15,051 bases of DNA, taken from positions 1 through 15,051 of the forward strand of contig VKHC01000226.1 of assembly GCA_015143735.1 (NCBI GenBank), read 5' to 3'. Source of the DNA: Synura sp. LO234KE. Lineage: Eukaryota; Sar; Synurophyceae; Synurales; Mallomonadaceae. Below, in pieces: positions 1-8,723 of this stretch. The notes beneath the pieces are model-generated. The model was not told the origin of the DNA, searched no databases, and saw nothing but the letters and a program-made list of their open reading frames with translations. Made by a program: the position numbers and the translations under genes. The number at the start of each line of letters is the position of its first letter. Position 1 is the stretch's first letter.

Positions 1-653
1 GATTTCATATTTTTAGAGACTTTTAGTTGTTTTGGGGCGGCCATAATAACGGTGACTTCATGCTTGTCCATCTTAATCATCGACTCAATGTAATCCCGCC
101 AAGAAGTTCCTTGCTTGAAGCCCTCACCGTTGTAATTGTTGAAACTTGTCATCCATTTCATTGGAACTTCATTCAAAAATTCTAGCATGTAATAAGAGAC
201 CGTTCGTATCGCCTGATAAAGATTTATAAATTACTGATATGAGGGAAAAAATCAGATTCAAGCACGCACCATCACCGTTACTGCATCATCAAGAATTTTT
301 TCTAATTCAATTACTAGGGAAGGATTGAGTTGATAGAATTCGTCGCTCACTTCCTCTTGTATAGAGGAGCCAATAGCTTCCTCATCCCAAACATTATTTC
401 CACTTCCAGGTTTAGCAGCCAAAGCTTGCCCATATTCTTCGTCGTCATCGTCATCACCATCGTTGAACCCTCCAAAATCATTCTTGTCGTCGTTTGCATC
501 GTGACTTTTAACCCTCCTCACAATTCCCGATTCAATGTGTGCGTATCCGCGTCTGAGAGGACGACTAGGACGGAATGCTGGGAAATAGAATCCTACAGCA
601 ATTGAATGAAACGCAAGAATTGCTACGCAAACTATTTTAATATCGTTAAACAT
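1..653 (-). CDS. RbcX-like plastid-targeted protein (partial, two exons)
   Basis: Exons are 653-270 and 212-1, split by a 57-bp intron 269-213 (donor GTGCGT, acceptor TATCAG, phase 0); the second exon stays open to the window edge, so the C-terminus is missing. I chose the ATG at 653 over the in-frame ATG at 713 because it gives a clean signal peptide (residues 1-21, core IVCVAILAFHSIAVG) followed by Phe22 and a Pro/Arg-rich stretch, as in red-lineage plastid targeting. Residues 52-73 are an acidic linker. The second exon begins AIRTV and then has a leucine-rich helix, a Trp, a Gly/Asn loop, a second helix, and a hydrophobic VTVIMAAPKQL segment. The order and spacing match RbcX (A-V/I-R-T-V, L..L.E.N, W, Q.G, final helix), the homodimeric chaperone that clamps the Rubisco large subunit C-terminus in the plastid stroma. 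The family call is by recalled pattern only; an unrelated plastid protein is possible. GTAACG and GTGATG are alternative in-frame donors. Confidence 0.5.
213..269 (-). other. Intron of the RbcX-like gene (57 bp)
   Basis: Without splicing, the first frame ends at a TGA (258-260) just past the conserved-looking region. Removing 269-213 joins two phase-0 segments and extends the frame to the window edge. The donor is GTGCGT and the acceptor is a pyrimidine-poor TTTATCAG. The length is typical of compact algal or protist genomes. Confidence 0.55.
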
Positions 654-861
654 TTCTTTGGATACGGTTCGAAAAAAGAACAATTTTGAAATTGGATTTT
701 CGTAACGTACCACGTCACGTGTGCCTGGAAAATATCATTCCGATCCACAGAATTAGTGTAGTTGTACTAGTGTTTAGATATAACTTCGGTTGAAAATAAT
801 GAGGAAATAATTTAAATTATGTGTATGAATAGTTAGGAAAATCAGTTCCTTAATTGTTAAA
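654..861. promoter_or_regulatory. Divergent promoter region with clustered ACGT cores
   Basis: Only 208 bp separate the two divergent start codons. On the RbcX-like side lies AACGTA (704-709), then CACGTC (711-716) overlapping a perfect G-box/E-box CACGTG (716-721). AT-rich sequence including GATATAAC (around 777) lies nearer APC11. ACGT-core elements are bound by bZIP factors and CACGTG also by bHLH factors; whether they act here is inference. Confidence 0.4.
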
Positions 862-1210
862 ATGCGTGTGAAAATAAAAAGATGGCGCAGCACGATGAGT
901 TGGAAGTGGCAGGTTGACGACGATGTAAGTTGCAGTGCAGCAACAGAGTTATCATCCAGTCCTTCATTTTTTATTATTTTTATTGTCGCAAAATTATAAA
1001 ATTTTTGTGAAGGTTTGTGGAATTTGTCGTATGCCATACGAAGCTTGCTGTCCCGGAATACTCTATCCAGGGGACGACTGCCCTCCTGTTTGGGGTCAAT
1101 GTGGACATGCTTTTCATATGCAATGTGTGATGAAGTGGCTTGAGTCTCAACAAAATATTAAGCAGGATTGCCCCATGTGTCGAAGGCCTTGGAAATTCAA
1201 AGATAGTTAG
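862..1210 (+). CDS. APC11: Anaphase-promoting complex subunit 11 (RING-H2 E3 subunit)
   Basis: Exons 862-924 and 1013-1210 join in phase 0 across an 88-bp intron (donor GATGTAAGT, acceptor GTGAAG), giving 86 aa, close to the usual ~84. The N-terminus MRVKIKRW is the beta-strand with which APC11 joins the APC2 cullin. The RING ligands are C23, C26, C51, H53, H56, C59, C74 and C77, with the family signatures GICRM, PGDDCP, WGQC.H.FH, KWL and CPMCRR.W. APC11 recruits E2 enzymes so the APC/C can ubiquitinate cyclin B and securin. Positions 37 and 58, which with C34 and C44 bind a third zinc in other APC11 proteins, are Ile and Gln here. The start is fixed by the conserved MRVKIK sequence; an ATG at 935 lies inside the intron. 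It is divergent from the RbcX-like gene. Confidence 0.93.
925..1012 (+). other. APC11 intron (88 bp)
   Basis: The intron starts GTAAGT and ends in a T-rich tract with AAG. Its removal joins VDDD to VCGIC exactly where APC11 proteins align. The frame upstream of 1013 is open but has no APC11 similarity. Confidence 0.88.
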
Positions 1211-1958
1211 GATGAATCTCCAAATCTTCATGTCCAAGTTTTGCATTCATAGTTGGTTTTGCTATCAAACACTAACTGATATCACGAGCCAAAACTATGG
1301 AAGATCTCGAGGTGCTCATTATTTTTATATCTCTGTAAAAAATGGTATTGATTTAAGTCTGTAGTCGAGCATTTTCAAAAATTTCCTGGTAGTGTTTTCG
1401 ACGGCTCGAAGAAGTGACTTTCCTTGAAATACTAGGCGCAGTGCTAAGGTAAGTTCTCTTTGAAATACTAGGCTCTCTTCCTCGACTCGCATAATAGCGG
1501 AACAGAAACATGATCAACGTCAGCAAGTGCAACTTCGAATCATAGTTTCAACGACGTAGATTACAGACAGAACTAAATCTAATTGCAGTTATTTACCTAG
1601 TCCTCAGTAAGAGAGAAAATAGGCAGAACTCAATCGAACCGCAAACTACCGAGCAAAAACTACCCTCTATGAACCAAAGGGAAAGTCCCGTGACGGAGTA
1701 GAGGGAACCGACTGAGTGCGCTAGCTAAAAAGTTAAGAGAAAAATTGTACTAAACCTCGTGCGAAGTGGTGTTCTTGCTCTGTTTGCACTAAATAGGATG
1801 AACCATAACTAGTTTATACATCGCAATAAGCAATACAATTTAGATACTGAATTACCCCAAAGTACCTAACAAGTTGCAAACATTAATGTCCTCGTCAAGT
1901 GTGAGACATCTGTGTAATAATCCACGGCGTGCCGCGGTACGCGGTTGCAAACGTGGTA
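1211..1958. other. Intergenic region downstream of APC11, no gene seen
   Basis: Short frames only, with no recognisable protein. It contains a near-perfect short direct repeat of TTGAAATACTAGGC (around 1424 and 1461). It also has a 30-bp segment at 1685-1714 that matches 14731-14760 without gaps at 25 of 30 positions by my count. Confidence 0.5.
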
Positions 1959-2134
1959 CCGCCATAGAGACCGCTATAGCGGAACCACTGTAGTCACCGC
2001 TATAGCGGTCCGCGTACAGCGGAACACTTTCGTACGAAAGTACACCCGCTATTGCAACCACTATAGCGAAACCGCTGAAGCCACCACTATAGCGGAACCG
2101 CGCACAGCGGAACACTTTCGTACGTGCGTACACC
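1959..2134. repeat. Two-copy ~87-bp tandem repeat built from palindromes
   Basis: Copy 1 (about 1959-2045) and copy 2 (about 2046-2132) share the order CTATAGCG, GAAACC/GAACC, CACTATAGCGG or CCGCTATAGCGG, CAGCGGAACACTTTCGTACG, GTACACC. Copy 1 contains the perfect 12-bp palindrome CCGCTATAGCGG (1971-1982), its 14-bp form ACCGCTATAGCGGT (1996-2009) and a 16-bp palindrome (2026-2041, ACTTTCGTACGAAAGT). Copy 2 has lost parts of them. No protein similarity is evident in any frame. Confidence 0.8.
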
Positions 2135-3388
2135 TTCAAAAGTACAGGCGACGATGGAAAATTGCGAGAATTTCCAACCTTTTTCAGATAGTGAATCCAA
2201 GGGTATTCCTCAAGGCTAATTTTGGTGCGTCGTTCACAACATTTCAGCGGCAAAATACTGCAGACTTCGACGTATACAGACAATTAAGTGGAGAGCTCAT
2301 TAGGCCGAATTTGGGAGTTCTGAGGAGCAATTCTAATTTCCCCTTAATTAATTGTGCTAGGCTATTTTAGAGGATTTCGGAGGCGACAATGCGCGCGCAC
2401 CAAGAGGAGTGGCTCAGTGTGGTGTTTGTCCCCCAACAAATTCAAGTCCGGCAAGTTCTTCCATTTCTTTCTGCCGCTGTCCCATGGCATTTTTGCCTTT
2501 AAGCTATAGCTGAAGACCCAATGGAAAGTTCGCGAGGTCTGCCGGGCTATTTTTCCTCCACCTAAATGGTCTCTTTCGAAAGCCTTTTTGTGACCATGGG
2601 TAACCATATCCTTGGGGCTCGGTCATCAATCCCTCTGGGTTGCTCATTTAACCGATGTGAAGGAGGCGTGGGATCACGCAGTGGAGTCCATTGCTGTTCA
2701 TCCCTCCAGAGAGCTTCCAGTCACTCCGCAACTCTACTTCACCGGGAGCATTCCAGCGAAAACTAGTCTTGTCCCTAAGCTGATGCTGTCTTCGCCCTGG
2801 AAACACGCACCTGACCACCCGATAAGGGGATTTTTGGTGAATCTTCCCTACTTCACGCTTCCTCCCGTGCAATCGTCCATAGCCCCGGTTGTTGCGGCGA
2901 AGTGGCCCGAGGATCTACGGAGCACAATGGTAGCAGGAGCCCCAAGAGAGCGTGGTACTGCCTCCTTTGAAATTGTTCAATATTAGGTAGCTTTCTACAA
3001 AGGTGTATGTCCTTTTTACTGCCTTCCTGGTCTAGGTCGAAGTGGTGGTCTGCCTATTTGCGCCATGCATTTCAACCGTTATACTGTGCCCCATGTAGCT
3101 CCCTTGCTGACATTACTGGCGTTAGTAGCACTACCCAAAATATCATAACCTCTCTGTGGTCCCTTTGTGGGAAGATCGCCCCCGGGGAAGGTACGCGTGT
3201 TTCATTCTACCTAGGTGGGGACGTCGTTACTTACTAACCATCCTCGTGGGAGACCTTTCCTACGCCCTCGGGCGGAGGCTGCCTCCCCCTACTCCACTCG
3301 GTCACGGGGTTTGCCAGTTGGTATATGGGGGGGCAATTAATTTGTGGTTGTTTTGTGTGGTCTGGCTTTGACTACATATAATTACTAC
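2135..3388. other. Transition into GC-rich block; unassigned sequence
   Basis: From about 2370 the composition becomes clearly GC-richer and stays so to about 10330. Open frames exist (for example 2612-2986 +, about 124 aa, and 2362-2607 -), but none shows a domain I recognise. This could be the 5' untranslated part of the retrotransposon below, a separate decayed element, or ordinary intergenic DNA. A short hairpin GGAGGC-T-GCCTCC lies near 3276-3288. Confidence 0.35.
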
Positions 3389-3409
3389 GATGTCCAATTT
3401 TTGGACATC
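3389..3409 (+). other. Perfect hairpin over the putative ORF1 start codon
   Basis: GATGTCCAA (3389-3397) and TTGGACATC (3401-3409) are exact reverse complements around a 3-nt loop. The ATG at 3390-3392 lies in the 5' arm, so it would be paired in the transcript. Confidence 0.7.
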
Positions 3410-4070
3410 CCCGAATGCCGCGGGAAGGGCAGAGATGCGACGAGAGCGAGCACGACAGGCAGAGCAACACGCAGAATCACATCACGCTGAGCATTTGAGA
3501 GCGAGTTAGTCCCGTTCACCGCCCCGAAACAGGGTCAAAGCTCGCCGGAGTGGATCCGAGGGGGTGGAGACGCGAGGGCACCAAGTGCGGGGGAAGTTGA
3601 GGCACCCCTGTGAATCTTGATCAGAAAATGGCAATGTCATGATGAGCGCGACCGTTCTGAAGAAAACGACAAACGGGCTGGGTAATGGGCCTGTTATAAC
3701 GAGCCTCGAGGGAGTTGTCATCGAAGAGTCCCACGCAGTATTTACTGTCGGTAATGAGATTTATACGCCGGCGAATGGGAGTGGAGAAGATCCAATCAGT
3801 GTTCCGAATCCACTTGAGAGCATGATAGGGGTGCTGATTTCACCTGTGTTGTTGGTTGGGCGAAGTGCCCCGATCCAGTCCGGGTTGGACCTTTCTGTGA
3901 CAACTGTGCCCTGGAAGGAAACAGGGGAGCGGATAGATGCGGGAGTGAGGTACACACCCCAACCGGCAGAGCTCGACGTCAGCGATGCACAAGGCCGTGT
4001 ACAAGACCACGTCTGGGGAGGAGAGCGGAGTTTGACCAAGGGTGACTTGCTAAGCGACATACTCTTTTGA
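3390..4070 (+). pseudogene. Putative retrotransposon ORF1 (two in-frame stops)
   Basis: One frame runs 227 codons from the ATG at 3390 to the TGA at 4070 and is interrupted only by TAG (3507-3509) and TGA (3618-3620). The first part is rich in Arg, Glu, Gln, His and Ala (RRERARQAEQHAESHHAEHL), looks helical and could form a coiled coil. The next is basic and Arg/Ser-rich (SRSPPRNRVKARR). The last 143 residues are acidic to neutral with many Val, Gly and Pro. A charged helical then basic 5' frame ahead of an RT frame is the usual position of an RNA-binding ORF1 in a non-LTR element. No CCHC knuckle or known domain is visible, so the assignment rests on frame continuity and position. A shadow frame on the minus strand (3761-4060) is also open, which lowers confidence. 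Confidence 0.35.
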
Positions 4071-4445
4071 CTTCTGACTGGTCTTGAACTGCTTTACGTC
4101 ACTGTGTATCCCTATAGGTTGCGATTCTTTAGATCGGCCACTTACAAAGTACATCCCTAACTATTTCCTTGGTAGCAAGTAACACCGCTCCAAGCAAGAC
4201 TGCTTAGGGTACACCTTACCTCTATTCGTCCTTGCTCTGACTGAGTGAGAGGCTCTGCTCTGGCTCGCATAAGCTGATATTCTCACACCCGTTTCTCCTA
4301 GACAATAAGCAAGACTGAGTCTTCATTGACGTTTATCCCTGCACTCTCATCAAACACACATATATAAACATTCACGTGACAGCACTGAATAATGTGGAGT
4401 TTCGCAAAACTTCGCAGAAGTTTCCTAAGGGAAAGCCGCGGCTAA
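4071..4445. promoter_or_regulatory. AT-richer spacer with TATA-like box, CACGTG and hairpin
   Basis: This stretch interrupts the GC-rich block. It holds TATATAAA (4361-4368), CACGTG (4373-4378) and a hairpin AAACTTC-GCA-GAAGTTT (4407-4423). The order resembles a core promoter ahead of the reading frame that opens at 4446. It may be an internal promoter or mark the joint between two elements; no protein is visible. Confidence 0.3.
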
Positions 4446-5238
4446 TGTTCACGTCCCATCCTTGCCAAGCTATTCAAGCACAAGAGCACTCTTCCAAACC
4501 ATTCTAGGTACCTCTATAACAAAACGGAGGAAGAAGCCGGTGTGAAGCCCGCACAGGGACGGATGGAGCCCCATGATTGCTGGACTCAAAGCCCACAGAC
4601 AAACATGCTAAGACGTATACAGCGGCATCTAGAGACAGGTGGTCCAGGCAGAAAATGCTACTGGGACTCCCTCAACAAACGAGAGGAAGGAATTATCCGC
4701 GTCACTACCACCTGGAAGGAGGAAGTCACAGGTCTTAAGAGGCCAGAGGAGTAAAACAAATTGACCCCAAAGTCTGAACGTTCGGCTCTTCCATATAAAG
4801 GACTGGAGAACCTCTGATCACTACAATCCTAGCTCCCTCCGGCAGCGCTGCATCGTAGATCTACGCGCGATCAAAAGGGACTCCAGGCCGAAAAAGGGCT
4901 GAATTCCGGATCGCAGCCTGCAGACCAAGCGCAGAAGGAGGCAGAGCACAAGAAAGAGAATCTGAAACGCTCCTATGACTAAATCATCCTCTACCGTCGT
5001 AGATGACATTACGTTCAAACACCCCATCACGGGTGACCCCTGGCTCCCAGATTCAACAGAAGACCTCGAAGAAGTGCTCAGAACCCACTTCACCGAAGCA
5101 TTTGCAGCCCCAGCACCAGACCCGGAGTGCTCTGACCCCTCTACCCCTCTCAACTGGGACGACATTGAGCACTGGGAGACCTTTCGACGACTCTGTGCCT
5201 GTTTTTTTACATGCCCACCACCATATACCGGATGCTGA
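4446..5238 (+). pseudogene. Retrotransposon ORF2, region upstream of RT (broken)
   Basis: A 103-codon frame (4446-4754) encodes a charged segment with NHSRYLYNKTEEEAG and a Trp-containing KCYWDSLNKREEG. After a stop and frame change, the frame of 4975-5238 encodes VVDDITFKHPITGDPWLPDS and EVLRTHFTEAFAAP. This has the feel of the segment just before RT domains, where an acidic linker leads into a conserved TxFxxxFxxP. No apurinic-type endonuclease signature (for example SDH near its end) was seen, and the available length is short for one, so the N-terminal enzyme may be lost or lie outside what I can read. An open minus-strand frame (4821-5315) is a shadow. Confidence 0.45.
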
Positions 5239-5370
5239 AGAAATATCATTCCCAAGCAACTCTGGTGAGCCCTGACCACCGTACGACACAGGGAGCAGGT
5301 AGAAGCCGAACTCACGGAAATGGACGGCTACTGTCCACCATTTCGAAAGTTCGAGCAGAGCCTGAAATAG

Positions 5371-7052
5371 AAATCTGGTGGGACGGCAGGAAGACCTTCA
5401 GGTATTACGTACCACACCCGTTGAGATGTGGCCGGTAGAATGGAGAAGCGGTCTACAAATGCATGGTAGGCTTGTGGACCCATCACGGTCTTGCGAAGAA
5501 ATGGCAGTGACGATGTTTGGTTCCGCTGCTCAAAGCTGGCGGGACCACCTTCGACGACCTTCTGCCCATCATGCTTCTCGACGTACTACAAAAAATATGG
5601 ACAACCCTCGTTCTGAGCAGTATCACGTAGTTACTACTCTGTCTCAAGCACTAAGTCCTCTGAGCCACGCAACACATCTATATCTTCCACAGCGCGGACG
5701 GACTCTGCCAACATCAAAGTAATCAAAGCTCTCAAAGCGGGAATAGCGCTCACTATTTTTCGGCTCCAGCTGGGACATAGGGAAAGCGATTGACTCCGTT
5801 GGTAAATGGCAATCCGGTTAGCCTGGCGGCGTCTTGGTGTCCCCGCCGCCCTGGTCGAATCGCTGATTCTGCTTGATCTCATCGTAGTGCGCACAGGTCA
5901 CTCCTTCTCCAAGTGGACCAAAGAAAGTCTCAAAGGACTCGAAGGACTTGACTTCGACGCCGAAATGGGATGCGGACAAGGAGGAACAAGCAGCCCACTC
6001 ACTTGGGTAGTGGTATTTGACATCATCCTCCTCTCAGTGCTCGAGGATGACGATCCACATGGGGGCTTCCGCCTCCGCCGACCCAATGGAACCCAGTATG
6101 CTGCCCTTGACGTGCGTTTCGCAGACGACCTAGACTCGTTTGCCGCGACCCTCGCTCAACTCCGACTGAAGGCTGAATTGGTAGCGGGTATGCGGCCATC
6201 ACAGGAATGCGCATTGCAGAGCAGAAACTCAGAACCTATCACATTCGCGGTAGACAGGACGATCTTCGCCAACCAGCATCCGAAAATGGGCACTGGATAC
6301 ACGACCACCGCTGGAAAGCTACCTGGGTCCCCTCTAAAGAGGAACACTGCTTCAAGAGCCTGGGCGTATGGAATGACACAACGGAGAGAGACCAGCAGGG
6401 GACAGAATTGGAACTCATCAATCAAAAAATGCAGACCATGCGACGAAGAGTAAGAAGCGCCCGATGCTCGGCTGAAGCAAATGCAGAGGTTCTTCGACGT
6501 GCCATCATTGCCAAGGTGGCCTACTACGGGGGACTATCACAGTGGTCCCAAGACGAAACCAGAGCACTGAACTCCCTCTTTGCCCGGACCTACCGACACA
6601 TCTCCAAGAATATGATGACTTACCCTGCGGAAGCGCTATTCCAACCGTGCACCATGGAAGAATACGGATTTCTCCGACTCTCCCACGGAGTCCAAGATCA
6701 AAAGCTCTCCCTGCTGGCCCGGGTTCACGAACACGGCGACCACTACAACCGATGGGCGGCGGCGGCGATCGACAGACGTGGAACAACGGATGCAATGGGG
6801 ATTCCTCCCTGCCTGAATCGAATTCGACCAGGCTACTGGATCTTGAGCATAGTAGAATACACACTAGAGGGGGGGATCCCTCTAATGCAAGGGACAGCGT
6901 GTGAGATACCCCCGCGGAATAAACTGACCTACCCTACTTGGAGAGCAAGACTGACCCCATCACAGAGATGGCATCTTGCCACAGAAGACATCGTCAGCAG
7001 TGCGGATCTCGTCACCCTTGACCAAGCGCTCCCACTAGCCACTTGGAGGTAG
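5371..7052 (+). pseudogene. Reverse transcriptase domain and C-terminal extension (frameshifted)
   Basis: The domain is readable only across several frames. SGGTAGRPSGITY (5374-5412, fingers motif) is in one frame. LLPIMLLDVLQKIWTTLVL (from 5559) is in another. WDIGKAIDSVGKW (5771-5809) carries the first catalytic Asp at 5774-5776. A long frame then holds LAWRRLGVPAALVESLILLD, GCGQGGTSSPL and FADD (6118-6129). A shift near 6180-6195 leads into YAAITGMRIAEQKLRTYHI and on to the stop at 7052. The C-terminal part contains RAIIAKVAYYGGLSQWS and FARTYRHISKNM, resembling the thumb and extension of non-LTR RTs. The three catalytic aspartates are present, but the usual AFDS reads AIDS and at least four breaks disable the gene. 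The enzyme would copy its own RNA at a nicked genomic target. Confidence 0.8.
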
Positions 7053-7063
7053 ATCCAGCGGAT

Positions 7064-7103
7064 CTAACCCTAACCCTAATCTAACCCGAACCCTAACCCT
7101 AAC
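7064..7103. repeat. Interstitial telomere-type repeat (CCCTAA)n
   Basis: About six to seven units of CCCTAA, two of them degenerate (CTAATCTAACCCG in the middle), occupy 40 bp. They begin 11 bp after the RT frame stop. The complement is TTAGGG, the telomere unit of animals, many fungi and most stramenopiles. It lies inside the element, between RT and the downstream frames. Confidence 0.85.
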
Positions 7104-7285
7104 GGAACCCACCATCCCGGACTGGCTAAAGTAGGAGTTACCAGAGGTTCCCATCAAGGTCGTCCCTCGGCAGAGGGCGAACCTGGTACGCGCATCCACC
7201 GGGAACGACCTTTGGTGCTCCTGGATCAACCTTCTCCATTCAAGACTACACCTTGCCACTGGACGGGGCCACGGAAGAAATTTAG

Positions 7286-7868
7286 ATCTACCGATGGACG
7301 CTGGAAGCGCTCCAAGTTGGTGCAGGGAACAGGATCTCCCTCTCCCAACGCCCTCAAGTGATCTCCGGGACCCTCCCCGACTTCTTTACCCCAGGACAAG
7401 AAGTTCGGCGTCTCCAAGTGACGTCCCTACCCACCAAACAGCAGCTACAGACCCGGAAGGACTCACGCCCCACCCGTAAGAGCAGCTACATTACGAGCAT
7501 CACACGCTCCCCCACTCCGAGACTCCAGGTCATGTCCACCCAAACAGCGACCGACCTCCCCACCGCCCCACCTCTCCCGTGCGACACATACGTGGGGCAC
7601 CACCATGCCCCCACCATGGTCCAGAACCAACTCAAAGACAGACCCACACCAATGGTGGGGAGCATCGCCTACAACACTACAGGAGAGTGGCGTTTACGGA
7701 GGTTCCACTCCCTTACAGGCCCGGACCTCACCCATGCATCCTCCTCCCGGACCCTTCTCTACGGGCTCACTCTCCGAGCAGTCTATGATAACCGGCACAG
7801 TGACGAGATAACTGAAGTGAGGACGATGCAGGCCCATTTTCCGGCTCCGTCGTCACGGAATCCCTTAG
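7286..7868 (+). pseudogene. Retrotransposon linker between RT and zinc-knuckle segments
   Basis: An open frame from 7286, continuing past 7358 towards 8149, encodes IYRWTLEALQVGAGNRISLS and a Pro/Thr-rich stretch, then GEWRLRRFHSLTGPDL. The frame is probably genuine only to about 7850; beyond that the frame starting at 7869 carries the recognisable zinc knuckle and the rest of this ORF is its shadow. No known domain is seen. The element's coding sequence plainly continues across the telomeric tract. Confidence 0.4.
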
Positions 7869-8723
7869 CACCCTTATCCCCCAGAAGCCCAAGGGGACAA
7901 ATGGTTGCCTATCTGCAGCCAAACCGGAGAGCTCGAAATGGCCCCAGTTGGGGACGTCACCACGGAAGCCCGTCGCATACGCGCCCTCAACACACGAGAC
8001 TGTTGCGCGTGCAGCTGGGGAGAGACCCCCTATTGGAACGACAGCACTTTCAAACTCGCCGCGCGCATCCATTGTATCCTAGAATCCTCCATCGGTCAAA
8101 GAGGTCAAGTGGCCCGCAGGAACTGGAGCGTAGACAGCAATCGAATTAAACATCTCATCCCCGACACTGCGGCCTCGCAAGAGGAAGGGCACTGTAAACT
8201 CTGCAAGGTCAGCATGGACTCGTACGACCACCTCTATCGGGAACGCCCTGGAGAGGACCTACATCGCACACGAACCCTCGGGATAGCAGCAGTCAAAGAA
8301 AAATGGCAGGAGCTCCCAAATGGAGAAAGAGCCCTGGCACAACTATTCCTTGAGCTCTACGATGAACCGGACGGCTATCGAGTGGCACTGGAAGACCTCA
8401 CGCGGCTCCAGAAACAACGCCTCCGAATAGCATACATGAATCCTGAGCGCCCTGCGGACAAAGACGCGGACGCAACGTTTCTCCGCCAAATTCAACAGCT
8501 AGACCACCTTCGGGAAGCTATTTGGGAAGAACGCCGCCGCATGCTTTACCCCTCCGCTCGCCGTTGGTCTGAAGAACTCTTTAAAGGGTCGAAATGGTTC
8601 GTAGTCTACCGCGGTAAAGCGTGTTGGGTATATGCAGATTATGATCTGGCCAAGTCCCAAATTTTTCAAGTATCAGGAGGGAAACTTCGCGGGTTCCCAG
8701 ATGAAACAGTAAGGTGGTGGTAG
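7869..8723 (+). pseudogene. Zinc-knuckle-containing segment before RNase H
   Basis: An 284-codon stretch open from the stop at 7866-7868 to the TAG at 8721-8723. It encodes CKLCKVSMDSYDHLYRERP (8193-8249), matching the C-x2-C ... H-x4-C knuckle that many non-LTR RTs carry after the RT. The fourth ligand is Arg (codon CGC at 8244-8246), one transition from the Cys codon TGC. It is followed by a long charged, helix-prone region (LEDLTRLQKQRLRIAYM, LREAIWEERRRML) and a Trp/Tyr-rich end (WFVVYRGKACWVYADYD). I do not recognise the helical part. The start is not defined by an ATG; this is an internal piece of a polyprotein. Confidence 0.6.

Noticed and set aside
330-605. 91-aa forward frame
   Set aside because: Antisense to the RbcX-like exon, which has a coherent targeting signal and splice structure.
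664-676. GGTTCGAA as a tRNA B-box
   Set aside because: No A-box, acceptor stem or anticodon arm can be arranged around it; no tRNA or rRNA was found in the window.
1852-2370. Overlapping 141-143 aa frames on both strands
   Set aside because: They are generated by the CG-rich palindromic tandem repeat; the sequence is repetitive and shows no domain.
2612-2986. 124-aa forward frame as a host gene
   Set aside because: No recognisable motif, competing frames on both strands, and it lies in the GC-rich element block; reported only as unassigned sequence.
4821-5315. 164-aa open frame on the minus strand
   Set aside because: It is antisense to the pre-RT segment, whose forward frame shows retroelement character; high GC gives open shadow frames.
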